From DATAPD01 sp036265385 (lineage in GTDB: Bacteria > Acidobacteriota > Terriglobia > Terriglobales > Acidobacteriaceae): 64,000 bases of DNA. The DNA lies in contig DATAPD010000002.1 in the NCBI GenBank assembly GCA_036265385.1, forward strand, positions 1-64,000, read 5' to 3'. Below the pieces are notes generated by a model. It was not told the origin of the DNA, did no database searches, and worked only from the letters and a program-made list of their open reading frames with translations. Positions 8,701 through 18,180 of this stretch are shown piece by piece; position 1 is the first letter of the stretch; every line of letters begins with the position of its first letter. The position numbers and the translations under genes were made by a program.

Positions 8701-9417
8701 ATGAGCTCTCCCTACGGACTTCAAATCACCGAAAATTGTCTGATCTGTAAGCTTCGGCAATCGGGTTTCTTCTGCGATTTACCTCGACCGTCACTGGAAG
8801 CACTGGAAAAAATCAAATACGCGAGCGCATTTCCTCAGGGCGCGGTCCTTTTCGTAGAAGGACAAGCCCCAAGAGGGATCTACCTCATCTGCAGCGGCCG
8901 AGTGAAACTGTCGACCACTTCACGGGACGGGAAAACACTCATCCTGCGGATTGCAGAAAGTGGAGAGGTGCTCGGTTTGCATGCGACAGTTTCTGGGAAA
9001 CCGTACGAACTCACCGCAGAAACGCTTCAACCCTGCCAGTTGGACTTTATCCGACGCGAAGATTTCCTCAAGTTTCTTCAGAACCATGCGGATGCCTGCC
9101 TCAACGCGGCGCAGCACTTGAGCAAGAACTGTCAGGATGCGTACGAGATGATCCGTTCGTTGGGCCTGTCGCATTCTGTCTCGGAAAAGCTTGCGCGTCT
9201 GCTGCTCGAATGGTCGACAGATGGAGACACCACTCCCGAAGGAATCCGGATCAAGGTTGCGCTCACTCACGAGGAAATTGCGCAACTGATCGGAACATCG
9301 CGTGAAACCGTTACACGCGTCCTCGGAGAGTTTCGGGAGAAGAAAGTCGCCCAATTGCGTGGCTCAACCCTCGTCATTCAGGACAGGGCCGCCCTGGAGC
9401 GGTTAGTCGGTTCATAA
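8701..9417 (+). CDS. Crp/Fnr-family transcriptional regulator
   Basis: A 238-residue regulator with an N-terminal cyclic-nucleotide-type effector domain (residues about 30-145) and a C-terminal winged helix (about 160-235). The recognition helix contains SRETVTRVLGEF. Its RETxxR pattern is that of E. coli CRP, which reads GTGA half-sites, rather than the VExxSR of FNR. Near the N-terminus are Cys13, Cys16 and Cys25 (CX2CX8C), a pattern common in Crp/Fnr relatives that could hold metal, but cluster binding is not shown. The effector is unknown. Five GTGA-N6-TCAC palindromes elsewhere in this window fit its predicted specificity, although other family members in the genome could bind them. Confidence 0.88.
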   Translation: MSSPYGLQITENCLICKLRQSGFFCDLPRPSLEALEKIKYASAFPQGAVLFVEGQAPRGIYLICSGRVKLSTTSRDGKTLILRIAESGEVLGLHATVSGKPYELTAETLQPCQLDFIRREDFLKFLQNHADACLNAAQHLSKNCQDAYEMIRSLGLSHSVSEKLARLLLEWSTDGDTTPEGIRIKVALTHEEIAQLIGTSRETVTRVLGEFREKKVAQLRGSTLVIQDRAALERLVGS

Positions 9418-9513
9418 GCAAGCCCAAACGCGGCGCTACTACGTCCCGCAGTAAGTCCTCAACAATTACCGGAGTTACTTTACCGCCGCCAAAGTGAAGA
9501 CTAGGCTTCCGGT

Positions 9514-10248
9514 ATGAGTTTCAGTGCATTGCTGGTGAGCGGCGATACAAGTTCTCTAGGCGTGCTTTGTGCAGCCTTGGAGGAACTGAAGATCGAGCAG
9601 GAAACTTGCCGTTCGGTTCCGGATGCCTTGGAACTTCTTGCCGTCGAGCCCTACTCCGCATTGCTGGTTGATTTCGATCTGCCAGGTGCGGCGCACGTGG
9701 TTCGCATGGCGCGCATGGGGCCACCCCAGCGGAGGCCCGTAGTTTTCGCCCTTCTTAGTCTGCATGCCGATGCAGTTGATACCTTTCAATGTGGCGCCAA
9801 CTTCGTCCTTAATAAGCCTGCTGATGTGCACCAGATTTTTCGTTCCTTGCGCGCAGGGCGTGCATTTATGCGGCGGGATCGCAGGCGGGCTGAGCGTCAC
9901 AAAACCGAAGCGCTCGTTTACCTGCGTTTTGGGGATCTCTGCCCGATGCCGGCCATCGTGCTCGACCTGAATGAGCGTGGCCTGGCCATTCAAGCTGCGG
10001 AACCGCTACCGCCCAGTCGAATCCCTTTGCGATTCATCTTGCCGGGAACCGAATTCCTGATCGAGGGCCGTGGAGATGTTATTTGGGCTGACGACGGGGG
10101 GCGTGCAGGAATCCTATTCACGGAAATGCCCGCGAGCTCTAAGAGACAACTTAAGCAATGGGTGACAAAACGCGACAAGCGAAAGCCAGTCAACTACTCG
10201 GCAGCGCGAACCAGTAAATCCCGTTCTCACTCAGCTCGTCTGTCTTAA
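9514..10248 (+). CDS. response-regulator receiver fused to a PilZ domain
   Basis: A 244-residue two-domain signalling protein. The receiver (residues 1-115) keeps the phosphoacceptor Asp53 in LLVDFDLPG and the conserved Lys101 in LNKPAD. The PilZ domain (about 120-225) has the c-di-GMP-binding arginines in RRDRRRAERH and a DLNERG box (DxNxxG variant, Asp151-Gly156). It is therefore predicted to link a phosphorelay to c-di-GMP. No histidine kinase is adjacent; the upstream neighbour is the Crp-family gene in the same direction, about 100 bases away. A weak AGG lies upstream of the ATG. Output (motility, polysaccharide) cannot be inferred. Confidence 0.85.
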   Translation: MSFSALLVSGDTSSLGVLCAALEELKIEQETCRSVPDALELLAVEPYSALLVDFDLPGAAHVVRMARMGPPQRRPVVFALLSLHADAVDTFQCGANFVLNKPADVHQIFRSLRAGRAFMRRDRRRAERHKTEALVYLRFGDLCPMPAIVLDLNERGLAIQAAEPLPPSRIPLRFILPGTEFLIEGRGDVIWADDGGRAGILFTEMPASSKRQLKQWVTKRDKRKPVNYSAARTSKSRSHSARLS

Positions 10249-10323
10249 CTTCAACCCTATCCCGTCTCGCGCGATTATTGCCACTCAACGCGTGTTAGAC
10301 TTTCGTCTCCCGCCTGACTCTGC

Positions 10324-11742
10324 ATGTCCGATCTCACTTCTCTTTCAGCAGCCGAAATGGCCGAACAAATTCGCAAGCGAGCGTACTCGCCTGTTGAACT
10401 GGTGCAGGCCCATTACGATCGGATCCGACAGAAAAATTCCGCGCTGAATGCGTTCGTCGATTTGAATGAAGAACGTGCACTGAAGCAAGCGAAGTCCGCA
10501 GAATCGGCAGTGATGCGTGGGGAATCGCTCGGTCCCCTTCACGGTGTTCCGGTCAGCATCAAGAGTTCGATTGATGTCGCGGGAATGCGTTGTGAAGCCG
10601 GAACACGGCTTCGCGCAGGAAATGTCGCAACCCACGACGCACCCTTAGTCGCGCGACTTCGGCAAGCCGGTGCGATTGTTCTCGGGGTGACCAACACGCC
10701 GGAGTTGTTGATGGCATGGGAAACCGACAACCTGCTGTATGGCCGCACCAATAATCCATGGGATCCGACTCTCACAGCAGGTGGGTCCAGCGGTGGAGAG
10801 TCGGCCGCCATCGCATCCGGTATGTCAGCCGGCGGAGTTGGAAGCGATGGCGGTGGCTCTATTCGAGTTCCCGCGCATTTCACAGGTATCTGCGGACTGA
10901 AGCCTACACCAGGACGAATTCCGTGTACCGGACACTTCCCGCCATCGGGTGGACCGTTTGCATTGCTTGGCGTAGTTGGTCCCATGGCGCGCACGATCGT
11001 GGACCTCGAACTGCTTTTTCGTGCGATGGCCGGTCCCGACGATGGCGATCCCAGCTCCGCGCCGGTGCCGCCCCGCACTCTACCCAGCGACGAACTCATG
11101 CAGACGCGAGTGGGCTGGTTTGAAGACGATGGCCGCACGCCCGTGACATACGAAACTCGATTAGCGATTCAGGCATCAGCGCAGCATTTGAAACGCGCAG
11201 GATTTGAGGTCGAACCTTTTCGTCCCACTGAATTAGAAACTGCCCGCCAACTTTGGTGGAAGTTTTTTGGAGTGGCGGGTGGCATGATTCTTGGTCCCAT
11301 GCTCAAGGGCTATGAGCGTGAGATCAGTCCGATTTTGAGTGAGTTCACAGGTTGGGTTCGAGAACAGCCGAGCCACACCGGTGAAACATTACTCTCCACC
11401 TGGTTGGGGCGTGATGAAGTTCGCGGAAAGTTTCTCAACCAAATGCGGCACTTTCCGATTCTGCTTTGCCCTGCAGCGGCTATACCCGCGTTTAAGCACC
11501 GCGAGCGTTCATGGTCGTTAGAAGGAAAAACCGTCGAATACCTGGATGCCTGGAGTTATACCGAGTGGTTCAATTTGCTCGGATTTCCCGCCGTAGTTGT
11601 TCCGATGGGACACTCTCCGGAAGGCCTGCCGATTGGTGTTCAGGTTGTTGGCCGTCCCTGGGAGGAAGAACTCGTATTGCAAGTCGCCGCTACGCTAGAA
11701 GCAGAACGCGGCTATTTTCCACTTTCACCATTACAAGCATAG
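10324..11742 (+). CDS. amidase signature family protein
   Basis: A 472-residue amidase of the GatA/fatty-acid-amide-hydrolase family, which hydrolyses amide bonds with a Ser-cisSer-Lys triad. The Lys is in GVPVSIKSSIDV (near residue 79). The Gly/Ser-rich signature GGSSGGESAAIASG (near residue 153) provides the serines, and the GSDGGGSIRVPA loop follows. No gatB or gatC lies nearby, so it is probably a stand-alone amidase and not the tRNA amidotransferase subunit. Substrate unknown. Confidence 0.88.
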   Translation: MSDLTSLSAAEMAEQIRKRAYSPVELVQAHYDRIRQKNSALNAFVDLNEERALKQAKSAESAVMRGESLGPLHGVPVSIKSSIDVAGMRCEAGTRLRAGNVATHDAPLVARLRQAGAIVLGVTNTPELLMAWETDNLLYGRTNNPWDPTLTAGGSSGGESAAIASGMSAGGVGSDGGGSIRVPAHFTGICGLKPTPGRIPCTGHFPPSGGPFALLGVVGPMARTIVDLELLFRAMAGPDDGDPSSAPVPPRTLPSDELMQTRVGWFEDDGRTPVTYETRLAIQASAQHLKRAGFEVEPFRPTELETARQLWWKFFGVAGGMILGPMLKGYEREISPILSEFTGWVREQPSHTGETLLSTWLGRDEVRGKFLNQMRHFPILLCPAAAIPAFKHRERSWSLEGKTVEYLDAWSYTEWFNLLGFPAVVVPMGHSPEGLPIGVQVVGRPWEEELVLQVAATLEAERGYFPLSPLQA

Positions 11743-11842
11743 GTTTCGGTCTGCACTATCAGCGGGTGAGCTGAAACATCCCTGTCGCATCGTTCAGTGG
11801 TACTCTGATCCCCGATTTTTCAATCACGTTCTCGAGGCCGAC

Positions 11843-14395
11843 GTGAACGACCCTGTGAAAGCTGCTTCCCGAATTCCCGACTCAGAACAGACTTCTCAAG
11901 ATGTCGATGCAACCGCCGTTTCGGTTGAAACCTCGATATCTGTTAGCGAACACAACCTAGGTTCCATCGGTCCCTATTACCTGATTACGAAACTCGGCGA
12001 AGGCGGCATGGGAACCGTATGGCTCGCGGAGCAGCTTGCGCCAGTTCATCGGCGTGTTGCCATAAAAGTTGTGAAGTCAGGGCGGTTCAGCGATCAGGCA
12101 CTTCGCCGCTTCGATCTCGAACGGCAATCCCTGGCGATCATGAACCATCCGGCGATCGCGAAAGTCTTCGATGCCGGTTCGACTTCTGACGGTCAGCCTT
12201 ACTTCGTCATGGAGTACGCCAGCGGATTGCCCATCACGAACTACTGCAACCAGAAACGCCTCGGTACCCGCGAACGCATCGAATTGATGATCAAGGTTTG
12301 CGAAGGAGTACAACACGCGCATCAGAACGCAATTATTCATCGCGACTTGAAGCCTTCCAACATCCTCGTTACAGAAGTTGATGGCAAACCACTCCCGCGC
12401 GTCATCGACTTTGGTATCGCTAAAGCGATGCAAGCGAAAGGCGCCGAGGGCGACACTATCGCATCTTTCACCCAGGCCGGGGGCATGATAGGCACGCCGG
12501 GCTACATGAGTCCAGAGCAGGCCGATCCCGCCATTCTCGACGTTGACACACGAAGCGATGTCTACTCTCTTGGGGTTGTTCTTTATCAGCTCTTAACTTC
12601 GTCTCTACCATTCGATCCTAAGCAATGGCACATCAAGCCGCTCCATGAAGTTCTGCGGCAGATGCAGGAGGAAGATCCGCAGGCGCCTAGTACTCGGGTC
12701 AGTACCAACTCCAGCGAGGCAGCAGCAAACAGCGGGACTGAAGCGCACAAACTCATCAGTGTGCTTCGTGGTGACCTTGACTGGATTACTCTCAAGGCGC
12801 TCGAACGTGATCGCGAGCGTCGTTATAGCTCTCCTTCTGAACTCGCTGCGGATCTAAACCGTTTTCTTCAAAACGAACCGATCGTCGCGCGACCTCCCAG
12901 TTTCACATACCGCGCGCAGAAGTTTGTAAGGAGAAATCGTCTTGCGGTGGCGTTCTCAGCCGCAATGGTTCTGCTGATTGTTGGATTCGCGATCAGCATG
13001 ATCATCCAACGAAATCGTGCGCGGCGTGAAGCTGAAACAGCTCAGCGCGTCTCCGATTTCATGACTGGAATGTTCAAGGTGTCAGATCCAGGCGAGTCAC
13101 GTGGAAATTCTGTAACCGCGCGCGAGATTCTGGACAAGGCTTCCACCCAAATCGAAAAAGGGCTCGGTCAAGATCCGCAGGTTCAGGCGCGTTTAATGCA
13201 GACGATGGGTAGCACCTACCATCAGCTTGGTCTCAATAAGGAGGCGAACAATCTGTTGGAGCAAGCCGTAGCCGTACAGGCGCGAGTGCTCGGGCCGGAG
13301 AATCCGGAGACGCTGCGCTCGAAGGCGATTCTCGGAACTGTTGTGAAGGCACAGGGACGGGCGAGCGAAGCGGAAAAGCTCCTACGACAGACTCTCGCCT
13401 CCCAGCAGCGTGTGCTAGGTCCCGATCATCTCGAGACCATGCAAACCGTCAGCTATTTAACCGACACGCTCAATGGTGCTGGACAGTTCGCGGAAGCTGA
13501 AGGTCTCATCCGCCGGACGCTGGCGAATCAACAAAAAAAGTTGGGGCCCGAAGATCCTGCAACTCTGCGATCAATGCGCAGTCTTACGCAAAACCTGAAT
13601 GATCAGGGTCGTCTTGCCGAAGCGGAAAAACTGGGTCAGGAAACAATCGCATTGGAGAGAAAAGCTCTTGGACCAGATCATCCTGGTACTTTGTGGTCGA
13701 TGAATCAGCTTGCTCTGACATACCAGGACGACAAACGATATCCAGAAGCAGAGAAGCTTTTTCGCGAAACATATGCCGCTTCCATGCGTGTGCTCGGGCC
13801 CGACCACACCAATACCCGCGCGGCTCTTTCAAACATTGGTCTAACTCTTCAGTTGCAGGGGAAGTACGCAGAAGCTGAGGTGATTCAGCGAGAGGAACTC
13901 CAACGCACCAGCAAGCTCGAGGGTCCCGAGCATCCGGACACGTTGGACTCAATGAACAATCTGGGAATTACTCTAGGAAAACAGGGCAAGTTTCAGGAAT
14001 CGGAACGACTGCTACGCAACACCCTTGAGATTGAAATTCGGACACTCGGCCTGAGTTCGCCTAATACACGTCACACTATGGGAAATCTCGCAAGCACACT
14101 TGCTTATGAAAAGCGAGAGGCTGAGGCTTTGGCGCTTTTCGAAAAGATGTTAGCGGCTTCCGCCAAAACCGAAGGCACGGAATTGATGGATGCACATTAT
14201 CAATATGCCGGTGGACTGGTGATCCTAGGGCACCTCGACGAAGCTTTCAAGCAACTCGAACAAGCCGTAAAGCTCGGATTTGAGAACAAAGATCAACTCA
14301 TGAATGAGGCGGATCTTAAGCCGCTACAAAGTGATTCTCGGTTTCCCACCTTGCTTGAGCAGATCGAGAAGAACAAAACGACAGCCTCAAAATAA
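11843..14395 (+). CDS. membrane Ser/Thr protein kinase with periplasmic TPR repeats
   Basis: An 850-residue Hanks-type kinase. The kinase domain spans residues about 44-340, with the Gly-rich loop LGEGGMG (51-57), Lys75, the catalytic HRDLKPSN (167-174) and DFG (189-191). One transmembrane helix follows near residues 370-392. The rest (about 430-835) is a run of about nine TPR units of the kinesin-light-chain/NPHP3 type, each with LGPEHPxTL-like turns. The cytoplasmic kinase is thus joined to an external protein-interaction array. The GTG at 11843 is supported by GAGG 5 bases upstream. The gene ends 3 bases before a convergent beta-barrel gene. Substrates are unknown. Confidence 0.92.
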   Translation: MNDPVKAASRIPDSEQTSQDVDATAVSVETSISVSEHNLGSIGPYYLITKLGEGGMGTVWLAEQLAPVHRRVAIKVVKSGRFSDQALRRFDLERQSLAIMNHPAIAKVFDAGSTSDGQPYFVMEYASGLPITNYCNQKRLGTRERIELMIKVCEGVQHAHQNAIIHRDLKPSNILVTEVDGKPLPRVIDFGIAKAMQAKGAEGDTIASFTQAGGMIGTPGYMSPEQADPAILDVDTRSDVYSLGVVLYQLLTSSLPFDPKQWHIKPLHEVLRQMQEEDPQAPSTRVSTNSSEAAANSGTEAHKLISVLRGDLDWITLKALERDRERRYSSPSELAADLNRFLQNEPIVARPPSFTYRAQKFVRRNRLAVAFSAAMVLLIVGFAISMIIQRNRARREAETAQRVSDFMTGMFKVSDPGESRGNSVTAREILDKASTQIEKGLGQDPQVQARLMQTMGSTYHQLGLNKEANNLLEQAVAVQARVLGPENPETLRSKAILGTVVKAQGRASEAEKLLRQTLASQQRVLGPDHLETMQTVSYLTDTLNGAGQFAEAEGLIRRTLANQQKKLGPEDPATLRSMRSLTQNLNDQGRLAEAEKLGQETIALERKALGPDHPGTLWSMNQLALTYQDDKRYPEAEKLFRETYAASMRVLGPDHTNTRAALSNIGLTLQLQGKYAEAEVIQREELQRTSKLEGPEHPDTLDSMNNLGITLGKQGKFQESERLLRNTLEIEIRTLGLSSPNTRHTMGNLASTLAYEKREAEALALFEKMLAASAKTEGTELMDAHYQYAGGLVILGHLDEAFKQLEQAVKLGFENKDQLMNEADLKPLQSDSRFPTLLEQIEKNKTTASK

Positions 14396-14398
14396 ATT

Positions 14399-15040
14399 TC
14401 AGAAACGGAGGATCCAACCTACGGTCATATCGTACTGTTGAAGAAAATGACCGTTCGTCGTCGAGTAGCAGACACCCCACCAGTTGCACCAAGCACCATC
14501 TTGTGTTCCGTACAAATATGTTGGCGCGTATCGCGCTGTCACGCGCACGCCCATATGCGGAGTAAAGAAGTACTTTGCGCCGCCACCCACCCCGTACGAA
14601 ACACGCCAATCACTATCTCCACCTGAGGCAAGTTTTGTTCCGCCCACGCCCATGAGAATAAACGGACGAAACTTCCTCTCCTTTTCGAAGAACGTGTACA
14701 CGATGTTTCCCTGGTATTGGTCAAGGTTCACATCAATCCGCTGCGGACTGTTGCCATTGCTCAATCGGCCTAGTCCGACAGTCGGTTGACGATTCCAAAG
14801 GAATTCAATACCGAAGTTGTCTTTTAGATTGATGCCCGCCGTGGCGCCATAGACCAGACCACCGTCCAGACTGATTTTCGAGAAGTTTAGACCCGAAGGG
14901 CAGATATTTGTGCACTGAACAGGAAAATTCCCTCCGGTTTTTAGTCCGACAAATGGTTGAAGTTCGAAGCGTCCTTGGGCCCAAACAGGCGAGAAGCAGC
15001 ACATCAATATGAAAGGTAGAAATCGCAGTTTTCGGAACAT
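14399..15040 (-). CDS. outer-membrane beta-barrel protein
   Basis: A 213-residue exported protein with a clear signal peptide (FLPFILMCCFSPVWAQ). The mature part has alternating aromatic/hydrophobic and polar residues and ends in MTVGWILRF, with the C-terminal Phe typical of outer-membrane barrels. It resembles OmpW/OmpA-type eight-stranded barrels. The frame is open to 15112, but the ATG at 15040 is preceded by AAGGA at good distance and opens directly into the signal peptide. Function is unknown. Confidence 0.78.
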   Translation of the reverse strand: MFRKLRFLPFILMCCFSPVWAQGRFELQPFVGLKTGGNFPVQCTNICPSGLNFSKISLDGGLVYGATAGINLKDNFGIEFLWNRQPTVGLGRLSNGNSPQRIDVNLDQYQGNIVYTFFEKERKFRPFILMGVGGTKLASGGDSDWRVSYGVGGGAKYFFTPHMGVRVTARYAPTYLYGTQDGAWCNWWGVCYSTTNGHFLQQYDMTVGWILRF

Positions 15041-15282
15041 TCGTTTTCCTTGATCTCTCGAGTTCGCCATTTTCGGCCAGCGTTTGTAGGATGCATGGTC
15101 TCTCAATATCACTGCCCGGCAACCATCGTCATCTGCTAATCAAAGCATGACAGTCCCGAGCCAAATCGAAAGACGCTAATGTTTTTATACTATTACGAGA
15201 TTCTCACTTCGAACGTTACACTCAATGCCTCGGTTCGTCACGATGTGGGCGAGGCGAATTCTCTTCAGGTCATTAGCGACTC

Positions 15283-18180
15283 ATGTCCACTCGGATTACA
15301 GCGGAGCGTGCATTGCGCGCGCTAATCGCTTTTCTCACAGTCTCCGCTATTTATCTTTACGCATTCCCGCAAGCTAACGTTTTTTATGCAGTCGTTGTGT
15401 TGTTGCACGCGATGGCGGGGCTCGCCGCCACACTCTGGTTGGCATCGTTTCTGTGGCGCCAATTACGTGCTGGCACAACACTTAGTTCTATCGGGTGGGT
15501 ACTGCTTACGGTTGGCGGCATTCTAGGTATCGCTCTTATCCGTCTGGGAACTTCCCGAGAGCATTGGAACTGGTTATATGCACACCTAACCCTTTCCTTT
15601 CTGGGTGTCGCATTCATGTTCGCGAACCTGGCCCGTGAACGCGGTTGGTTTCGCGGTAGCGCTTTTGTACAAGTCGGACTGCCACTTCTGCTTGTGGCTA
15701 TAGCATTTCCGGTGGGTAAGTACGTTCGGGAAGGGCTCTGGAATGCCCGGTCTGCAAATAGGATCGAAAATCCGAAGCTTGCTCCAGCGTCAATGGACGG
15801 AGAGGGCGACGGGCCGCATGGCGCTTTCTTCCCGAGTTCGGCCCAGGTCTACGGTGGGCGTAAGATTCCAAGCAAGTACTTCATGGAATCTGAGGAGTCC
15901 TGCAAGCGTTGCCACGAAGATATCTTCAAACAGTGGAATAGCTCCGCACACCACTTCTCCTCGTTCAACAATCAGTGGTATCGCAAGTCGATTGAGTACA
16001 TGCAGGATGTTGCGGGCACGAAGCCATCGAAATGGTGCGGCGGCTGTCACGATCCGGCCGTTCTCTACAGCGGCCTGATGGATACACCGATAAAGCAGAT
16101 CGTCCATAGGCCAGAATCGCAGGCTGGATTAGGCTGCATGATGTGCCACTCCATCGTGGAAGTGAAAAGCACGATGGGACAGGGCGATTTCTTGCTCGAC
16201 TATCCAACTTTGCATGAACTCGCCGCCAGCAAGAACCCTGTCACTCGGTACATGCACGATTTTTTGGTGAAGCTGAATCCGGAACCTCACCGGCGTGTCT
16301 TCCTTAAACCGTTTATGAAAGACCAGACGGCTGAGTTCTGCTCATCGTGTCACAAGGTCCATCTTGATGTGCCGGTAAACGGTTATCGTTGGATTCGCGG
16401 CTTCAATGAATACGACAACTGGCAGGCCAGCGGAGTCTCCGGGCAGGGCGCACGATCGTTTTACTATCCACCAAAGTCGCAGTCATGCGCTGACTGTCAC
16501 ATGCCGCTCGAACCGTCCAAGGACTTTGGCAATGTCAATGGAAACGTGCATTCGCATCGGTTCGCGGCTGCAAATACCGCGCTTCCGGTTGCAAATGAGG
16601 ACCACGATCAGCTGAAGGCGACCGAGAACTTCTTAAAGAGTGGCTTTCTATCTGTCGACGTGTTTGCCCTCTCGCCGGCGCAGGAACTGAAGCAAGGTGC
16701 GCAGGCGCAGACGGAAATGTCCACCACATTCGCGGTGGGCGAAGAGGCTGAAGCGAAAATTACTCCGGCCGCAACGGGCGATGCCGCCCCCGTGACTGCA
16801 CCATTGAATCGCGCGAACGCAACCGTCCGGCGCGGCGATACGGTGCGCGTAGACGTGGTCGTGCGCACGAAGAAGATCGGACACTTCTTCCCCGGCGGCA
16901 CGGTCGATGCATATGACACCTGGCTGGAACTCAAAGGGACCGACGATAAAGGTCAAACGGTGTTCTGGAGCGGCATGGCCGAAGACGATGGCAAAGGGCC
17001 AGTCGAGAAGGGCGCCCACTTTTATCGTTCTCTGCAAGTCGATGAACACGGCAATCCAATCAACAAGCGAAACGCCTGGTCCACTCGTGCAGTGGTGTAT
17101 GTGCGATTGATACCTCCGGGTGCGGCTGACACCGTTCACTACCGCATGCATGTCCCAGAAACGGCAGGCAACAAGATCACACTGCGCGCTCGCATGCTCT
17201 ATCGGAAGTTCGCGTGGTGGAATACGCAGTTTGCCTTTGCAGGAATTCCTGATCCGGCCAGCAAAGCTGAGGTCGCTCGATCGTTTGATGATAGGCCGTT
17301 TGTCTTTACGGGTTCGCTCCACGGAGTTTCTGCAAAGCAGGAAAAAATTCCTGACGTTCCGATCGTCACCATTGCGGAAAACAGCGTCGATGTGAATGTT
17401 GCTCCCCACGGGTCGAATGCCGCCCAGCCTAAAACGGTTTTGGACAAGGATGACTGGCAGCGCTGGAACGATTATGGAATCGGTCTGCTGTTGCAGGGAG
17501 ATCTTAAAGGTGCGCAGGCTGCATTTCAGAAGGTCACCGAAGTTGCACCTGACAACCCGGACGGATGGGTGAACATTGGTCGCGCGGCAGTTCAAGAAGG
17601 AGACATGGAACGAGCACGAACCGTGCTGAGCAAAGCTCTCGAATTAAGTCCGAACCTGGCACGTGCACATTTCTTTTATGCCCGCGTTTTGCGTAACGAT
17701 GGGAATTACGATGGGGCTGCGGATCATCTCCACAAGGTTCTCACTCAATATCCGCGTGATCGTGTCGCAGTGAACGAACTAGGGCGAGTTTTGTTTTTAC
17801 AGAAGAAATATCAGCAGGCGATCGATACTCTTCAAGCTGCGCTGACGGTCGATCCCGAGGATTTGCAAGCTAACTACAACCTCATGCTCGCGTATCGGGG
17901 TCTCGGCAACGAGAAGATGGCGCATGAGCACGAGGTTCGCTATCTACGTTTCAAAATGGACGAGTCCTCCCAGACCATTACGGGTCCTTACCGTTTAAAG
18001 AATTCGGAAGACAATAACGAAAGGCAGTCCATCCACGAACATGTATCGATAGCCCTGAATGGAGCTACCGCTAAAAAATCTGCGTCGACTATCGTGTCGA
18101 GGCGGCCTGTCTCGAAAAGCAACGCCCGCGCGAAAGCACCAGTGCAGAACCCATCGACCGTCCCCGGGGGGAACAATTGA
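15283..18180 (+). CDS. multihaem c-type cytochrome with membrane anchor and TPR domain
   Basis: A 965-residue protein. About four hydrophobic helices (residues 12-30, 35-58, 70-88, 100-117, with another near 130-145) precede a periplasmic cytochrome region with five CxxCH motifs at Cys207, Cys252, Cys285, Cys353 and Cys402. The middle (about 430-720) is a beta-rich region of unknown role. Residues about 725-890 carry TPR units (GWVNIGRAAVQEGDMERAR). It is probably a quinol- or periplasm-linked electron carrier on a protein scaffold. The next gene (CRTAC1) overlaps its stop codon, so the two are co-translated and likely work together. No dedicated terminal reductase domain is recognised. Confidence 0.85.
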   Translation: MSTRITAERALRALIAFLTVSAIYLYAFPQANVFYAVVVLLHAMAGLAATLWLASFLWRQLRAGTTLSSIGWVLLTVGGILGIALIRLGTSREHWNWLYAHLTLSFLGVAFMFANLARERGWFRGSAFVQVGLPLLLVAIAFPVGKYVREGLWNARSANRIENPKLAPASMDGEGDGPHGAFFPSSAQVYGGRKIPSKYFMESEESCKRCHEDIFKQWNSSAHHFSSFNNQWYRKSIEYMQDVAGTKPSKWCGGCHDPAVLYSGLMDTPIKQIVHRPESQAGLGCMMCHSIVEVKSTMGQGDFLLDYPTLHELAASKNPVTRYMHDFLVKLNPEPHRRVFLKPFMKDQTAEFCSSCHKVHLDVPVNGYRWIRGFNEYDNWQASGVSGQGARSFYYPPKSQSCADCHMPLEPSKDFGNVNGNVHSHRFAAANTALPVANEDHDQLKATENFLKSGFLSVDVFALSPAQELKQGAQAQTEMSTTFAVGEEAEAKITPAATGDAAPVTAPLNRANATVRRGDTVRVDVVVRTKKIGHFFPGGTVDAYDTWLELKGTDDKGQTVFWSGMAEDDGKGPVEKGAHFYRSLQVDEHGNPINKRNAWSTRAVVYVRLIPPGAADTVHYRMHVPETAGNKITLRARMLYRKFAWWNTQFAFAGIPDPASKAEVARSFDDRPFVFTGSLHGVSAKQEKIPDVPIVTIAENSVDVNVAPHGSNAAQPKTVLDKDDWQRWNDYGIGLLLQGDLKGAQAAFQKVTEVAPDNPDGWVNIGRAAVQEGDMERARTVLSKALELSPNLARAHFFYARVLRNDGNYDGAADHLHKVLTQYPRDRVAVNELGRVLFLQKKYQQAIDTLQAALTVDPEDLQANYNLMLAYRGLGNEKMAHEHEVRYLRFKMDESSQTITGPYRLKNSEDNNERQSIHEHVSIALNGATAKKSASTIVSRRPVSKSNARAKAPVQNPSTVPGGNN

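Noticed and set aside
16648..17595. 315-residue minus-strand frame within the multihaem cytochrome
   Set aside because: Antisense shadow of a well-supported gene.
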